A stretch of 64,000 nt of DNA from G963666895 sp963666895 (GCA_963666895.2 CAXXNS010000015.1:92122-156121), one strand, 5' to 3'. Positions 52,733 to 63,390 are shown, counted from the first letter of the stretch. Program-made: numbers and translations. Notes: a model not told the origin generated them from the letters alone.

Positions 52733-54253
52733 ATGGCCGGGGTCATGACCCGCACACTGACATGCGACGTTCTCGTGCTCGGCGCCGGACTGGCCGGGCT
52801 TCGTGCCGCCCGATCGGCCCTGGAGGCCTGCCCCCGGGCCCGCGTCCTGGTGGCCAGCCCGCGCTCCGGACCCACGGGCTCGTCCTTCGCCAATTCCAAC
52901 AACGCCCTGGGCATCCAGGTGCCCGAGTCCGATGGTTCGCGCCGGGCCTTCTGCGCCGAGGCCCTGAACCTGGCCGCGCCCGGGTACGCCGACCCGGAGA
53001 TGGTCCGTTTGCTGGCCCTGGAGGCCGAGCAACGCTTCGCCGAGCTCTCCGAACTGGGGCCGGACCTGGCCCGCAAGCGCCAGCCCGGCTGCTTCAGCGC
53101 CGAGCCCCGGGCCTACGTGCTCCGTGATTTGCCCGGACTGTACAACCGTTTCCTCCACCGGCTCACGGACCTGGGCTGTGAATTCCTGTCCGGCGTGGAG
53201 GTGCGCGGCCTGCTCACCAACCAGGACCCGCGCGACCCGGCCGTGCTGGGCGCGGCCCTGACCGACCAGCGCGGCGAGCCGATCGCGGTCCAGGCCCCGG
53301 CCGTGGTCATGGCCCTGGGCGGACCGGCCCCGCTCTATTCCTCGGACATGTCCGGACCGGCCAACACCGGCCTGTCCTACGGCATCATGGCCGAGGCCGG
53401 AGCCCGGCTGGAAAACACCCCCTATGTCCAATTCCTGTGGACCGACGAGGCCAGCCGCGCCTTCTGGTCCCCGGCCCGCTTGCTGGCCCCGGGCAGCCGG
53501 GTGCGGCTGCGCGACGGCTCGGTGGTCAATCCCGAAGAGGTTCTGCCCGACGAGGCCATCGGGGCCCTGCCCGGGCTGCTCAAGCAGCGCTCCACCCACT
53601 GCCCGGCCGCGTACCAGCGCCCGGACGCGGTGCTGGACCGCTTCCTGGCCGCCCATCGCGACCGCAACGGCCTGGTCCACGTCCAGCTCCCGGACAGGGA
53701 CTGGCTGGCCCTGTCGCCCCGGGCCCAGGCGGGCAACGGCGGCGCGGTCATCGACCGGAACGGCCGGACCACGGTGGCCGGACTGCTGGCGGCCGGGGAA
53801 TGCGCCACGGGCATGCACGGGGCCAACCGCTTGGGCGGGGCCATGATCCTGGCCACCCAGGTCTTCGGCGCCCGGGCCGGAATCACGGCCGTCGCCATGG
53901 CCCAGGAGCGCACGGCCAAGGGACCGCTCTATCTGCCGGAGGAAGCCCTGGCCAAGGCCGGGCTCTGGAGTCCGCCGCCCCGGCGCGACCGGGCCCTGCG
54001 CCACATCCGCCTGTGCATGCAGGACCAGGCCGTACTCATGCCCGGACCGGGCCTGCGCGACCTGCTCAAGGAGCTGACCCACCTGGACCGCAGCTCGCCC
54101 GAACGGGTTCTGGAGTTGACCGCCAAGTCCGCCCTGGCCGTGGCCGGACCCATGGCCCGCTGGACCGTGGACGCCAAGGCCCGAACCGCGTCCGCGCGGA
54201 CCTACGCGCCCATCCCGGCGGTCCAGCCCCTGCCGCAAAGCACCCTGTCCTGA
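52733..54253 (+). CDS. NadB-like FAD-dependent oxidoreductase, active-site histidine replaced
   Basis: 506-residue flavoprotein of the L-aspartate oxidase/fumarate reductase flavoprotein family. The Rossmann FAD motif is VLVLGAGLAGLRAARSA, and a second FAD-contact region reads GRTTVAGLLAAGECATGMHG followed by ANRLGGAMIL. In true NadB the segment before this carries a PAAHYxxGG motif with a substrate-binding His; here it reads PRAQAGNGG, with Gln at that place. The substrate is therefore probably not aspartate, and the name L-aspartate oxidase should be used with care. The start could also be the ATG at 52745. It lies 45 bases before pdxA. Confidence 0.75.
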   Translation: MAGVMTRTLTCDVLVLGAGLAGLRAARSALEACPRARVLVASPRSGPTGSSFANSNNALGIQVPESDGSRRAFCAEALNLAAPGYADPEMVRLLALEAEQRFAELSELGPDLARKRQPGCFSAEPRAYVLRDLPGLYNRFLHRLTDLGCEFLSGVEVRGLLTNQDPRDPAVLGAALTDQRGEPIAVQAPAVVMALGGPAPLYSSDMSGPANTGLSYGIMAEAGARLENTPYVQFLWTDEASRAFWSPARLLAPGSRVRLRDGSVVNPEEVLPDEAIGALPGLLKQRSTHCPAAYQRPDAVLDRFLAAHRDRNGLVHVQLPDRDWLALSPRAQAGNGGAVIDRNGRTTVAGLLAAGECATGMHGANRLGGAMILATQVFGARAGITAVAMAQERTAKGPLYLPEEALAKAGLWSPPPRRDRALRHIRLCMQDQAVLMPGPGLRDLLKELTHLDRSSPERVLELTAKSALAVAGPMARWTVDAKARTASARTYAPIPAVQPLPQSTLS

Positions 54254-54298
54254 CCCCGGCCTCTTCCCCCCTAGGGGCAAGCCTGCTAGGCTCGGGCC

Positions 54299-55300
54299 AT
54301 GCGCACCATCATCCTGACCCTGGGCGACCCGGGCGGCATCGGCCCGGAACTGGTCCGCCGCACCCTGTCCCCTGACAGTCCCGACACCATCCGTACACCC
54401 ACCGAGGTCAGGCGCTTCCTGGTCCTTGGCCCCGAGGCATGGTTACGAAAGCATCTCGACGGGTTGCAGCCATTCTGGACAACCCTGGACAGTGTCCGGG
54501 AAGTGTCTGAACAAGGCCCGGGCGTGTACCTGTTCCAGCCCGAGGGCCTGGACGGCCTGGACGGACCCCTGGGCCGACCCAGCCTGGAAGGCGGCCTGGC
54601 CGCAGGCACGACCCTGGAAACGGCCGTGGAGCTCATGAACGACGGCGTGGGCCAGGCCCTGCTCACCTGCCCCCTGAACAAGGCCACGCTCCAGCAGGCC
54701 GGGTTCGACTTCCCCGGGCACACGGAATTTTTGGCCGAGCGCTCGGGCGCGGGCCGGGACAACATCTGCATGCATCTGGCCGGACCCAGGCTGCGGGTCA
54801 GCCTGGTGACCACCCATCCGCCCCTGGCCAGGGTGGCCGAGCTGGTCACGCGCGAGCGCATCCTGACCTGCCTGAAGCTGACCGCGGACCATCTGCGCCG
54901 CCTGGGCCTGGACGGGCCCGTGGCCGTGTGCGGGCTCAACCCGCATGCCGGGGAATCGGGCCGCATGGGCCGGGAGGAGATCGATATCATCGCACCGGCC
55001 GTGGAGGAAGCCCGGGGCCTGGGCCTGGACGCGGTCGGCCCTTTGCCCGCGGACAGCCTGTTCCACTTCGCGGCCAAGGGCGACTACGGGGCCGTGCTGG
55101 CCATGTACCACGACCAGGGACTAGCCCCGCTCAAGCTGCTGCACTTCTCCGAGGCCGTGAACACGACCCTGGGACTGCCGTGGCCGCGCACCTCGCCGGA
55201 CCACGGCACGGCCTACGACCTGGTCGGTACGGGCCAGGCCTCCATCACCAGCTTTACGGCCGCGCTGGAAATGCTAAAAAGGTTGGTGGCTAACTCATGA
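54299..55300 (+). CDS. pdxA: 4-hydroxythreonine-4-phosphate dehydrogenase
   Basis: Pyridoxal-5-phosphate synthesis enzyme (DXP-dependent route). 333 residues beginning MRTIILTLGDPGGIGPELVR. Metal-site histidines lie in FPGHTEFLAE, PHAGESGRMG and MYHDQGLAPLKLL. A nearly invariant TSPDHGTAYDLVGTG follows. Intact, and convergent with the AT-rich gene at 55313. Confidence 0.93.
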   Translation: MRTIILTLGDPGGIGPELVRRTLSPDSPDTIRTPTEVRRFLVLGPEAWLRKHLDGLQPFWTTLDSVREVSEQGPGVYLFQPEGLDGLDGPLGRPSLEGGLAAGTTLETAVELMNDGVGQALLTCPLNKATLQQAGFDFPGHTEFLAERSGAGRDNICMHLAGPRLRVSLVTTHPPLARVAELVTRERILTCLKLTADHLRRLGLDGPVAVCGLNPHAGESGRMGREEIDIIAPAVEEARGLGLDAVGPLPADSLFHFAAKGDYGAVLAMYHDQGLAPLKLLHFSEAVNTTLGLPWPRTSPDHGTAYDLVGTGQASITSFTAALEMLKRLVANS

Positions 55301-55312
55301 GCCAAAATGTAC

Positions 55313-55822
55313 TTATTGCTTCTCGGTTATCACAAACTCTACACCGCGATAATTACTTCCCATATTCAATACCTCTGTATGGACTACATATTGAGTTCCA
55401 AGCTCTTTCTGTACTTGACTCTCTACGTCTTCTCGAAAGCTTTCATCAATAACAAATTCTGTTGGTGTGGGATAATAACTTCCAACGACAATAGAAAATA
55501 ATTTACCATTATCTTGAAAAATAGGTTGCACTGTCAATCTAGCGCCAGATTCATAACTGGCAACATATGCTGTTCCAGTATCTATATCCAAAAAATGTAT
55601 TGTTACTCCTTCCGGGACATACATATTCCTGACATCTACTTCCCATTGCCCACGGTTCGATTTAAAAAAGTAATCAACCTCTGGTTTGCTTATAATTTGC
55701 TCTTCCTGTGCAGAAGTTTGCATTGGAAAAACGGCAACACACAATAATACCATTGCAATAAATAATTTATATAGGATTACGTTCTGTAGCCATCTAAATT
55801 TAAATTTTATTGATATAGCCAT
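55313..55822 (-). CDS. Secreted protein of unknown function, AT-rich gene
   Basis: 169 residues from the ATG at 55822, preceded by AAGGA; an earlier in-frame ATG at 55855 is an alternative. A hydrophobic signal segment (YKLFIAMVLLCVAVFPMQTS) ends near the likely signal peptidase site SAQ, so the mature ~135-residue protein should be periplasmic. The mature part is rich in beta-prone residues (GVTIHFLDIDTGTAYVASYE) and has no domain I recognise. Its composition is much more AT-rich than pdxA and glgB on either side, which suggests foreign origin. Confidence 0.7.
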   Translation of the reverse strand: MAISIKFKFRWLQNVILYKLFIAMVLLCVAVFPMQTSAQEEQIISKPEVDYFFKSNRGQWEVDVRNMYVPEGVTIHFLDIDTGTAYVASYESGARLTVQPIFQDNGKLFSIVVGSYYPTPTEFVIDESFREDVESQVQKELGTQYVVHTEVLNMGSNYRGVEFVITEKQ

Positions 55823-55863
55823 CTCAATCCTTTTTTTTAGAATTAGTAAAAACACGACACCTG

Positions 55864-57777
<1,914 letters not shown>

Positions 57778-57798
57778 ATCAATGAGTTCCGGGTGGCT

Positions 57799-57908
57799 GG
57801 CTGTTCAGAAAAATCGTGAGGGCGAGGCGCAAGCCCGACGCGTACTCCACCGTACGCGAGGGATTGAACCTTGCGCAGCAAAACGCCATCGCGGAAATCT
57901 GGACAGCC
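57799..57908. repeat. Palindromic intergenic repeat, copy A
   Basis: About 110 bases with imperfect inverted arms (GGCTGTTCAG at the left, CTGGACAGCC at the right) and a perfect central stem CGCGTAC/GTACGCG (57839-57845 and 57852-57858). It shares the 19-base block 57815-57833 exactly with copy B at 63266-63390. It lies between the CBM48 gene and glgB on one transcript. Confidence 0.8.
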
Positions 57909-57910
57909 GG

Positions 57911-58219
57911 CTAGACCGAGACCACGGAGTTGTCGCCCCCGGCAAAGGCGGAATACTCGTAGCGGTCCGCCTTGGTGTCGTTGAGCCACTCGCCCCGGTC
58001 GTTGAGGTAGCGGTACTGGTACTCGCGGCCCGCTTTCAGGTCCACCGTGGCGGTGAAGGATCCGTCCTTGAGCGCCTTCATGGGCAGCCTCTTGGTGTTC
58101 CACCCGTTGAACTCGCCGGCCAGGAAGATTTTCTTGGACCCTTGGGCCCCGCCCTTGGACAGTTTGAAGGTCACTTTGCACACCGGTTTTGACTTCAGAT
58201 ACTTTTTGGTCAATGGCAT
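57911..58219 (-). CDS. Stand-alone CBM48/isoamylase early-set domain protein
   Basis: 102 residues from the ATG at 58219, with AAGGAGG upstream; longer in-frame starts lack family sequence. Almost the whole protein is one carbohydrate-binding early-set domain (KIFLAGEFNGWNTKRLPMKA and GREYQYRYLNDRGEWLNDTK), as in the N-terminal part of GlgB or the AMPK beta subunit, without a catalytic domain. Between glgA and glgB it is probably a glycogen-binding accessory protein. Confidence 0.85.
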   Translation of the reverse strand: MPLTKKYLKSKPVCKVTFKLSKGGAQGSKKIFLAGEFNGWNTKRLPMKALKDGSFTATVDLKAGREYQYRYLNDRGEWLNDTKADRYEYSAFAGGDNSVVSV

Positions 58220-58283
58220 GGCCGTACCTCCTTTGATTTTCCGATGATATGCGTAGAAAAATCCATATGCAATTGTTTTTTCA

Positions 58284-59792
58284 TCATAATTTAAATCCAA
58301 GATTTCTATACAATTCAGCGTATTGCTCCGCCGATCGCTCCCAGGTGAAGGATTGGCGCATGGCCCGGACCATGAGTTGCCGCCAGGCGTGGCCGTCGTG
58401 CCACAGCCGCAGGGCCTTGTTCACCGCGTCCAGGAACAGGCCCGGTTCGGGCCGGGCAAAGGTGAACCCGGTGGAATACGGGCTGGGGTGGGAGATGATG
58501 GTGTCGATGAGCCCGCCCACGGCCGTGGCCACCGGCGGCGCGCCGAAACGCAGGGCGTACATCTGGGTCAGGCCGCAGGGCTCGTAGCGCGAGGGCATGA
58601 GGAAGATGTCGCTGCCGGCCAGGATGCGGTGGGCCAGGTCCTCGGCGTAGCCCACCTGCACGGACAGCCTGCCCGGGTAGCGCTCCATCATCTCCAGCAG
58701 ACGGGCCTCGTGGCTCAGGTTGCCCTCGCCCAGGACCACCACGCCCACCTCCTTGGCCATGAGCTGGGGCAGGATGTCGATGAGCAGGTCGATGCCCTTC
58801 TGGCCGCGAAGGCGGCCGATGAAGGACAGGATGGGCCGGTTCTCCAACTGGTCGGCCAGGTACATCTCCCGGATCAGGGACCGCTTGCAGACCTGCTTGT
58901 CCTCGGGGTGCTCCCAGGAATAGCCGCAGGGCAGGTAGCGGTTGTCCTCCGGGCTCCAGACGTCGTAGTCCGCGCCGTTGAGGATGCCCGAGACCACGGC
59001 CCGCCGCTTGGCCAGGATGCCCTCCAATCCCTGGCCGTGCCGGGGGGAGAGGATCTCGCGGGAGTAGGACGGGGAGACCGTGACGATGCGGTCGGCGTAG
59101 GCGATGCCGCCCTTGAGCAGGTTGAAGTCGCCGTGGAACTCCACCCCGTCCAGGTTCCAGGCGGCCGGGGGCAGGCCCGAGCCCTCGAAGAGCCGGAAGG
59201 CGAACCGGCCCTGGAAGGCCAGGTTGTGGATGGAGAGCACGCTCTTGGCTTCGGCCCAGAAGGGGTCGGCCTGGCGCAGAAAATGAAGGTAGACCGGGGC
59301 CAGGGCGGTCTGCCAGTCGTTGGCGTGGAGCACGGCCGGGGCGCTGTCCAGCTGCGAGCACCAGGCCAGGGCGGCCCGGACAAAAAAATTGAACCGCTCG
59401 CAATTGTCGAAGTAGTCGCCCTGGTAGGTGTTGTAGTACTGGCGGCGGTCGAAATACTCGGGCCGGGACACGAAGTAGACCGGCACGCCCTGGTAGTCGG
59501 TCTGGTAGATCTCGGCCGTGATGGGCGGCCAGGGATAGCCCACCGGGCAGTTGGACTGGACCAGCCGGATCTCGTGCCCGGCCGTGGCTAGGCGGCCGTA
59601 GAAGGGCGTGACCACGGCCACGTTGGCCCCGGCCAGATGCAGGGCCACCGGCAGTGCGCCCAGCACGTCGGCCAGGCCACCCGTCTTGGAGAAGGGGTAC
59701 ATCTCCGAAGTCAGGAAGACGATGAGCGGACGGCTGGTGTCGGCTTTGGCGGACTCAAGCATGTCGGCTGCCGGGTTGTTGTTGTCGATCAT
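58284..59792 (-). CDS. glgA: Glycogen synthase
   Basis: GT5 glucosyltransferase extending glycogen from ADP-glucose. 502 residues. The ADP-glucose site has MYPFSKTGGLADVLGALPVA near residue 32. The C-terminal donor domain has DIFLMPSRYEPCGLTQMYAL. It overlaps the Nudix gene by 4 bases. Confidence 0.95.
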   Translation of the reverse strand: MIDNNNPAADMLESAKADTSRPLIVFLTSEMYPFSKTGGLADVLGALPVALHLAGANVAVVTPFYGRLATAGHEIRLVQSNCPVGYPWPPITAEIYQTDYQGVPVYFVSRPEYFDRRQYYNTYQGDYFDNCERFNFFVRAALAWCSQLDSAPAVLHANDWQTALAPVYLHFLRQADPFWAEAKSVLSIHNLAFQGRFAFRLFEGSGLPPAAWNLDGVEFHGDFNLLKGGIAYADRIVTVSPSYSREILSPRHGQGLEGILAKRRAVVSGILNGADYDVWSPEDNRYLPCGYSWEHPEDKQVCKRSLIREMYLADQLENRPILSFIGRLRGQKGIDLLIDILPQLMAKEVGVVVLGEGNLSHEARLLEMMERYPGRLSVQVGYAEDLAHRILAGSDIFLMPSRYEPCGLTQMYALRFGAPPVATAVGGLIDTIISHPSPYSTGFTFARPEPGLFLDAVNKALRLWHDGHAWRQLMVRAMRQSFTWERSAEQYAELYRNLGFKL

Positions 59793-60247
59793 CCTTGCTC
59801 CGGACCTCGGGCCGCCAGGCCCTCCCGGAAGCGTTCCACGATCTCGGCATGGTCAAAGGCCAGCTCGGGCAGGGCGTCCAGGGGGAAGAATTCAGCTTTG
59901 GCTGCGTCGTCCCCGGCGCGCAGCTCGTCCAGGTCCAGGGCCCGTGCCCGGTAGACAACGCTCATGGTGTGGTGGCGCGGGTCCCGGTCAGGCCGGGAGA
60001 ACACGCCCACCAGGCCGGTCAGTTCCACGCGCAGGCCGGTCTCCTCCCGGGCCTCGCGCACGGCCGCGTCCTCGCACGACTCGCCGTAGTCCACGAACCC
60101 GCCGGGCAGGGCCCAGCCGTGGGGCGGGTTTTTGCGTTCCACCAGGAGAATCCCCCGCTGGGGCACGTGCACCAGCACGTCCACCGTGGGAAAGGGATTC
60201 CTGGGGCCCGGCAGGTCGCCCCCGCAATGCGGACAACGGTTCGTCAC
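59789..60247 (-). CDS. Nudix hydrolase
   Basis: 152 residues from a GTG with GGAG upstream. An N-terminal zinc-ribbon-like CPHCGGDLPGP precedes the Nudix box GGFVDYGESCEDAAVREARE followed by ETGL, which matches GX5EX7REUXEEXGU. It is similar to ADP-ribose or nucleotide-sugar pyrophosphatases. Next to glgA, ADP-glucose or ADP-ribose turnover is a reasonable guess, not shown. Confidence 0.88.
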   Translation of the reverse strand: MTNRCPHCGGDLPGPRNPFPTVDVLVHVPQRGILLVERKNPPHGWALPGGFVDYGESCEDAAVREAREETGLRVELTGLVGVFSRPDRDPRHHTMSVVYRARALDLDELRAGDDAAKAEFFPLDALPELAFDHAEIVERFREGLAARGPEQG

Positions 60248-60487
60248 TTCGAGTCACTCCAATGTCGTGCGCGCACGTGTTCCATAGTAAGCAGAAATCC
60301 GGGAACAATGTCAAACCAAATAAAGCGGATGGCAATGATTTTTCCCTTTCGTCACCAGAACGAAACCATCCGGCCCGAACAGATCCGGTCCGGCGCGATC
60401 CGGCCCGGACCATAAAACAAACTCTAATGTTGTGCTCGCATCCTGACAAGAACCTTGGCCAGGATTTGAGGAAGAGAATTTGCACGA

Positions 60488-60630
60488 CAACGAAAAAAGC
60501 TTCCCGGACCGATCCGAGAAGCCTCTTTCGAACGCTGTTGCTGCAAATGAAGTAGGTGATTTGGTTAAAGCAACCCGCGTGCCAAAATCCGTCGACAGAA
60601 CGCAAAATTTTTTATTCCAATAGATACAAT
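60488..60630 (-). ncRNA. Candidate small RNA
   Basis: On the minus strand TTGCCT (60664-60659) and TACCAT (60641-60636) are spaced by 17 bases. About 140 bases further on an intrinsic terminator follows: GCTTCTCGGA (60522-60513) with TCCGGGAAGC (60508-60499), then six T residues to 60493. There is no open reading frame of meaningful length between them. It could instead be the 3' untranslated part of tsaC. Confidence 0.4.
60493..60522 (-). terminator. Intrinsic terminator of the candidate small RNA or tsaC message
   Basis: A stem of ten positions with one mismatch and a 4-base loop, followed by six T residues on the minus strand. Confidence 0.75.
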
Positions 60631-60754
60631 ATGTTATGGTACATCGTTCCGATGCGACAGGCAAGAGCCCGGGCCTGGATCGGTTAAAAACCTTGAACCG
60701 GCCAAGCGCCACCCCCTTGCGGGGTACAAAATATTTGACCGTTGTGCGGGGGGA

Positions 60755-61447
60755 TCAGTCCGGGCTTTCCGGGCTCTCCAACTCGAACCCGGCCGCCTGC
60801 AGATCCGTGGCCGGCAGGGCTCCGGGCCGGAGCACGGACAGCCGCATGGACCCGACCACGCGCACCAGAGTGGAGGGAGCGCCGCCGCTGGGCCAGGGCT
60901 CCTCGCGGACCACCAGGTCGGCGCGCTCCACCAGGGACGGGTCCAGATCCTCCAGCCGGGCCGGGGCCGGACGGCCGGACGGATTGGCGCTGGTGGCCAC
61001 CAGGGGCGCGCCCAGGCGACGGGACAATTCAGCGGCCAGGGGATGGGGCGTGACGCGCACCGAGACCAGTTCCTGGAAGTCCATGACCGACGGGGCCAGG
61101 CTGCGCCGGGCCCGGACCAGCACGGACAGGGGGCCGGGCCAGAAGGCCTGGGCCAGGGCGGACAGGGTCGGGCCCATGTCCGCGCCCCGGTCCCCTTCTC
61201 CGTCCCCGGGCCCCTCGCGGCGGGCCACCAGGGGGAACATGTCCTTCGAGCCGATGACCACGGGCAGGGGCTTGTCCACGGGCCGGTTCTTGATGCGGGC
61301 CACCCGCTCCACGGCCTCCCGGTCGCGGGCGTCGCAGCCCAGGGCGTACAGGGTCTCGGTGGGATAGACCAGCACACCGCCCCGGACAAGGACGTCCAAT
61401 GCGGCGTCCAGACCGGGCTGGACAGGGTCGGTCAGGGTCTCGTCCAT
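60755..61447 (-). CDS. tsaC: L-threonylcarbamoyladenylate synthase (Sua5/YciO/YrdC family)
   Basis: First enzyme of tRNA t6A37 synthesis, activating threonine and bicarbonate with ATP. 230 residues. Substrate-site segments are LVYPTETLYALGCDARD, KNRPVDKPLPVVIG and LVATSANPSGRPAPARLE. It is single-domain, without a Sua5 extension. A Gly/Asp-rich insert (EGPGDGEGDRGAD) near residue 80 is not typical. YciO-type homologues cannot be fully excluded. Confidence 0.88.
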   Translation of the reverse strand: MDETLTDPVQPGLDAALDVLVRGGVLVYPTETLYALGCDARDREAVERVARIKNRPVDKPLPVVIGSKDMFPLVARREGPGDGEGDRGADMGPTLSALAQAFWPGPLSVLVRARRSLAPSVMDFQELVSVRVTPHPLAAELSRRLGAPLVATSANPSGRPAPARLEDLDPSLVERADLVVREEPWPSGGAPSTLVRVVGSMRLSVLRPGALPATDLQAAGFELESPESPD

Positions 61448-61546
61448 TCATCCATCCTACCAGGAAACCGGGGATTCGTCATGCACAGCTTTTCAAGGCC
61501 GCCCAATTGGCGTAACTATTCCCATGCACGCAACCGGGAGGTAGCC

Positions 61547-63235
61547 ATGCCCCGTCCGCCAGCCGTCCAAGCCGAACCCGTCGCCCTGCTGCGCGCCCTG
61601 CGCCCGCTGCTGGCCGGTTTGCCCCTGGGCCTGCAGGAGCGCGGCGCCACGGCCGGATGCCTGTCCCGAATCCTGGAACGCCACCCCGAGCAGGAACCCG
61701 CGGTGGAAGATCGGCTGTCCATGGCCGCCAATCTGGCCCTGCTCTGCTTCCAGCAATTTCCCTTTGATCCGCTCTGGGCCAACAGCCTGTCCGACATCAA
61801 CAGGTCGCACCCCTTTCTCGATCCCAGGGCCGAAGCCCTGGCCCAGCGGCTCGGGGGCGTCATGGTCCGGCCGGACCCGGTGGAGGGCTACGAGGAGCTG
61901 CTGGCCAGCGACCAGCACGAGGCCGTGCTCCAGCATTTGCCCGCCCTGGTGGCCGACCCGGCCGAGGGGCTGTTCCGGCTGGGACGCTCCTGGGACTGGC
62001 TGCTGCGGCTGGGACGGGCCGAAGAGGCCGGTGAACTGATCCGGCGCGCCGCCCTGACCGGACCGGCCGAGCTCCTGCGGCCGCGCCTGCTGGCCGAGTG
62101 GGCCTTCCACTACCAGCCCGCCGAGGCCGCCCTGGACATGGTCCTGGGCCTGGACCCGGAGATGTGGTGGCCCTGGACCGACATCCTGGCCGCCGAGTTG
62201 GAAAACCGGCTGGGCGACCCGGGCGGATCGGCCCGGCGTCTGGCCGGAGTCTGGCGGGCCATGCCCTGGCACCCCCACCTGACCCTGGTCCTGCACCACC
62301 GCCTGCTGCCGCCCAAGACCGTGGTGTCCGAGGAGGAGATGGCCGCCACCGGCGTGCTCCTCTACTCCTGGAACAAGCCCGACCTGCTGGCCCAGACCCT
62401 GGAGAGCCTGGCCGAGAGCCACATCGGACCGGCCCGGGTGGTGGTCCTGGACAACGGCTCGGACCGCCAGGGCGGCGACCCCATGGGCCGGACCCTGGAG
62501 CTGGGCGAGAGCCTGTTCGCCGGGCGGTTCGAGACCGTGCGCCTGCCGGTCAACGTGGGCGCCCCCGCGGCCCGCAACTGGCTGCTGGCCCTGCCCTCGG
62601 TGCGGGCCATGCGCCACGCCGCCTTTCTGGACGACGACGTGCTCCTGCCCGCGGACTGGCTGCCCCGGATGCTGGCCCAGGCCGGGCGCATGGGCCCGGA
62701 GTACGGCGCGGTGGGCTGCCGCATCGTGTCCGCGGCCAAGCCCCAGACCATGCAGTCGGCAGACTACCACCTGCTGCCGCCCCAGCCCGGCCACGGCACG
62801 TTCCAGGACTGGCCCGAGAACCTGGCCGTGTTCGACAACGCGGCCGGGAGCCTGGACCTGGGCCTGTTCTCCTACTCCCGCCCGGCCCGGTCCGTGTCGG
62901 GCTGCTGCCATCTGCTGAACATGGAGGGCGTGCGCCGCCACGGCGGGTTCAACCTGGCCTTCACCCCGACCCAGTTCGACGACCTGGAGCGGGACCTGCG
63001 CCTGGGCCTGGCCGGAATGGACGTCCACTACCTGGGCGACGTGGCCGTGGGCCACGTGCAGCACTCCTCCCTGGCCCGGGCCAAGAGCCTGCTCCAGGCG
63101 GCCCAGGTGCTGGGCAACAAGATCAAGCTGGAAGGGATGTTCACCGAGGACCAGCTGCGCGGGCTGGCCGAGTCCGGCCTGGACCGCCTGTGGGACGACC
63201 TGCTGGCCAAGACGGCCGACCTGTCTCAATCGTAA
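61547..63235 (+). CDS. Glycosyltransferase family 2-like protein with helical N-terminal domain
   Basis: 562 residues from the ATG at 61547, fixed by GGGAGG seven bases upstream. Residues 1-260 are an Ala/Leu-rich helical domain, possibly TPR-like (LGRSWDWLLRLGRAEEAGEL). Residues ~265 to the end form a GT-A fold: VLLYSWNKPDLLAQTLESLA, VVVLDNGSDRQGG, LPVNVGAPAARNWLLAL and the DXD-like metal motif in AFLDDDVLLPADWL. The acceptor is unknown; cell-surface polysaccharide or protein glycosylation is likely. Divergent from tsaC and single. Confidence 0.82.
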   Translation: MPRPPAVQAEPVALLRALRPLLAGLPLGLQERGATAGCLSRILERHPEQEPAVEDRLSMAANLALLCFQQFPFDPLWANSLSDINRSHPFLDPRAEALAQRLGGVMVRPDPVEGYEELLASDQHEAVLQHLPALVADPAEGLFRLGRSWDWLLRLGRAEEAGELIRRAALTGPAELLRPRLLAEWAFHYQPAEAALDMVLGLDPEMWWPWTDILAAELENRLGDPGGSARRLAGVWRAMPWHPHLTLVLHHRLLPPKTVVSEEEMAATGVLLYSWNKPDLLAQTLESLAESHIGPARVVVLDNGSDRQGGDPMGRTLELGESLFAGRFETVRLPVNVGAPAARNWLLALPSVRAMRHAAFLDDDVLLPADWLPRMLAQAGRMGPEYGAVGCRIVSAAKPQTMQSADYHLLPPQPGHGTFQDWPENLAVFDNAAGSLDLGLFSYSRPARSVSGCCHLLNMEGVRRHGGFNLAFTPTQFDDLERDLRLGLAGMDVHYLGDVAVGHVQHSSLARAKSLLQAAQVLGNKIKLEGMFTEDQLRGLAESGLDRLWDDLLAKTADLSQS

Positions 63236-63265
63236 CAATCACTGGCTATTGAAAAAGCCAGACCC

Positions 63266-63390
63266 CAGGCCGTTCAAAAAACGTGAGGGCGAGGCGCAAG
63301 AAAAATTCAAGCCCGACGCGTACTCTTGCGGTACGCGAGGGTTTGTACTTTTCGCAGCAACAAAGCCGTCGCGGAATTTTCAACGGCCTG
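63266..63390. repeat. Palindromic intergenic repeat, copy B
   Basis: About 125 bases bounded by CAGGCCGTT and AACGGCCTG, with the central stem CGCGTAC/GTACGCG as in copy A. The 19-base block 63282-63300 is identical to 57815-57833. Copy B has an extra short A/T-rich insert after that block. It lies between convergent genes, so it could help end both transcripts. Confidence 0.8.

Larger units (their letters stand above)
60248..60754. other. Gene-free region of about 500 bases
   Basis: No convincing protein gene on either strand. 60360-60411 holds GC-rich inverted repeats (GGTCCGG at 60387-60393 with CCGGACC at 60405-60411). 60488-60664 holds a minus-strand promoter-terminator pair listed separately. 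60665-60754 contains small hairpins after tsaC but no T-tract terminator. Confidence 0.6.

Noticed and set aside
52733..54253. Firm assignment as L-aspartate oxidase (nadB)
   Set aside because: The key His motif is replaced by Gln, so only the family is stated.
60311..60712. 133-codon minus-strand open frame in the gene-free region
   Set aside because: No ribosome binding site and no protein-like composition; it spans the candidate small RNA and its terminator.
57799..63390. CRISPR-like array
   Set aside because: Only two copies, 5.4 kb apart, palindromic and without spacers.
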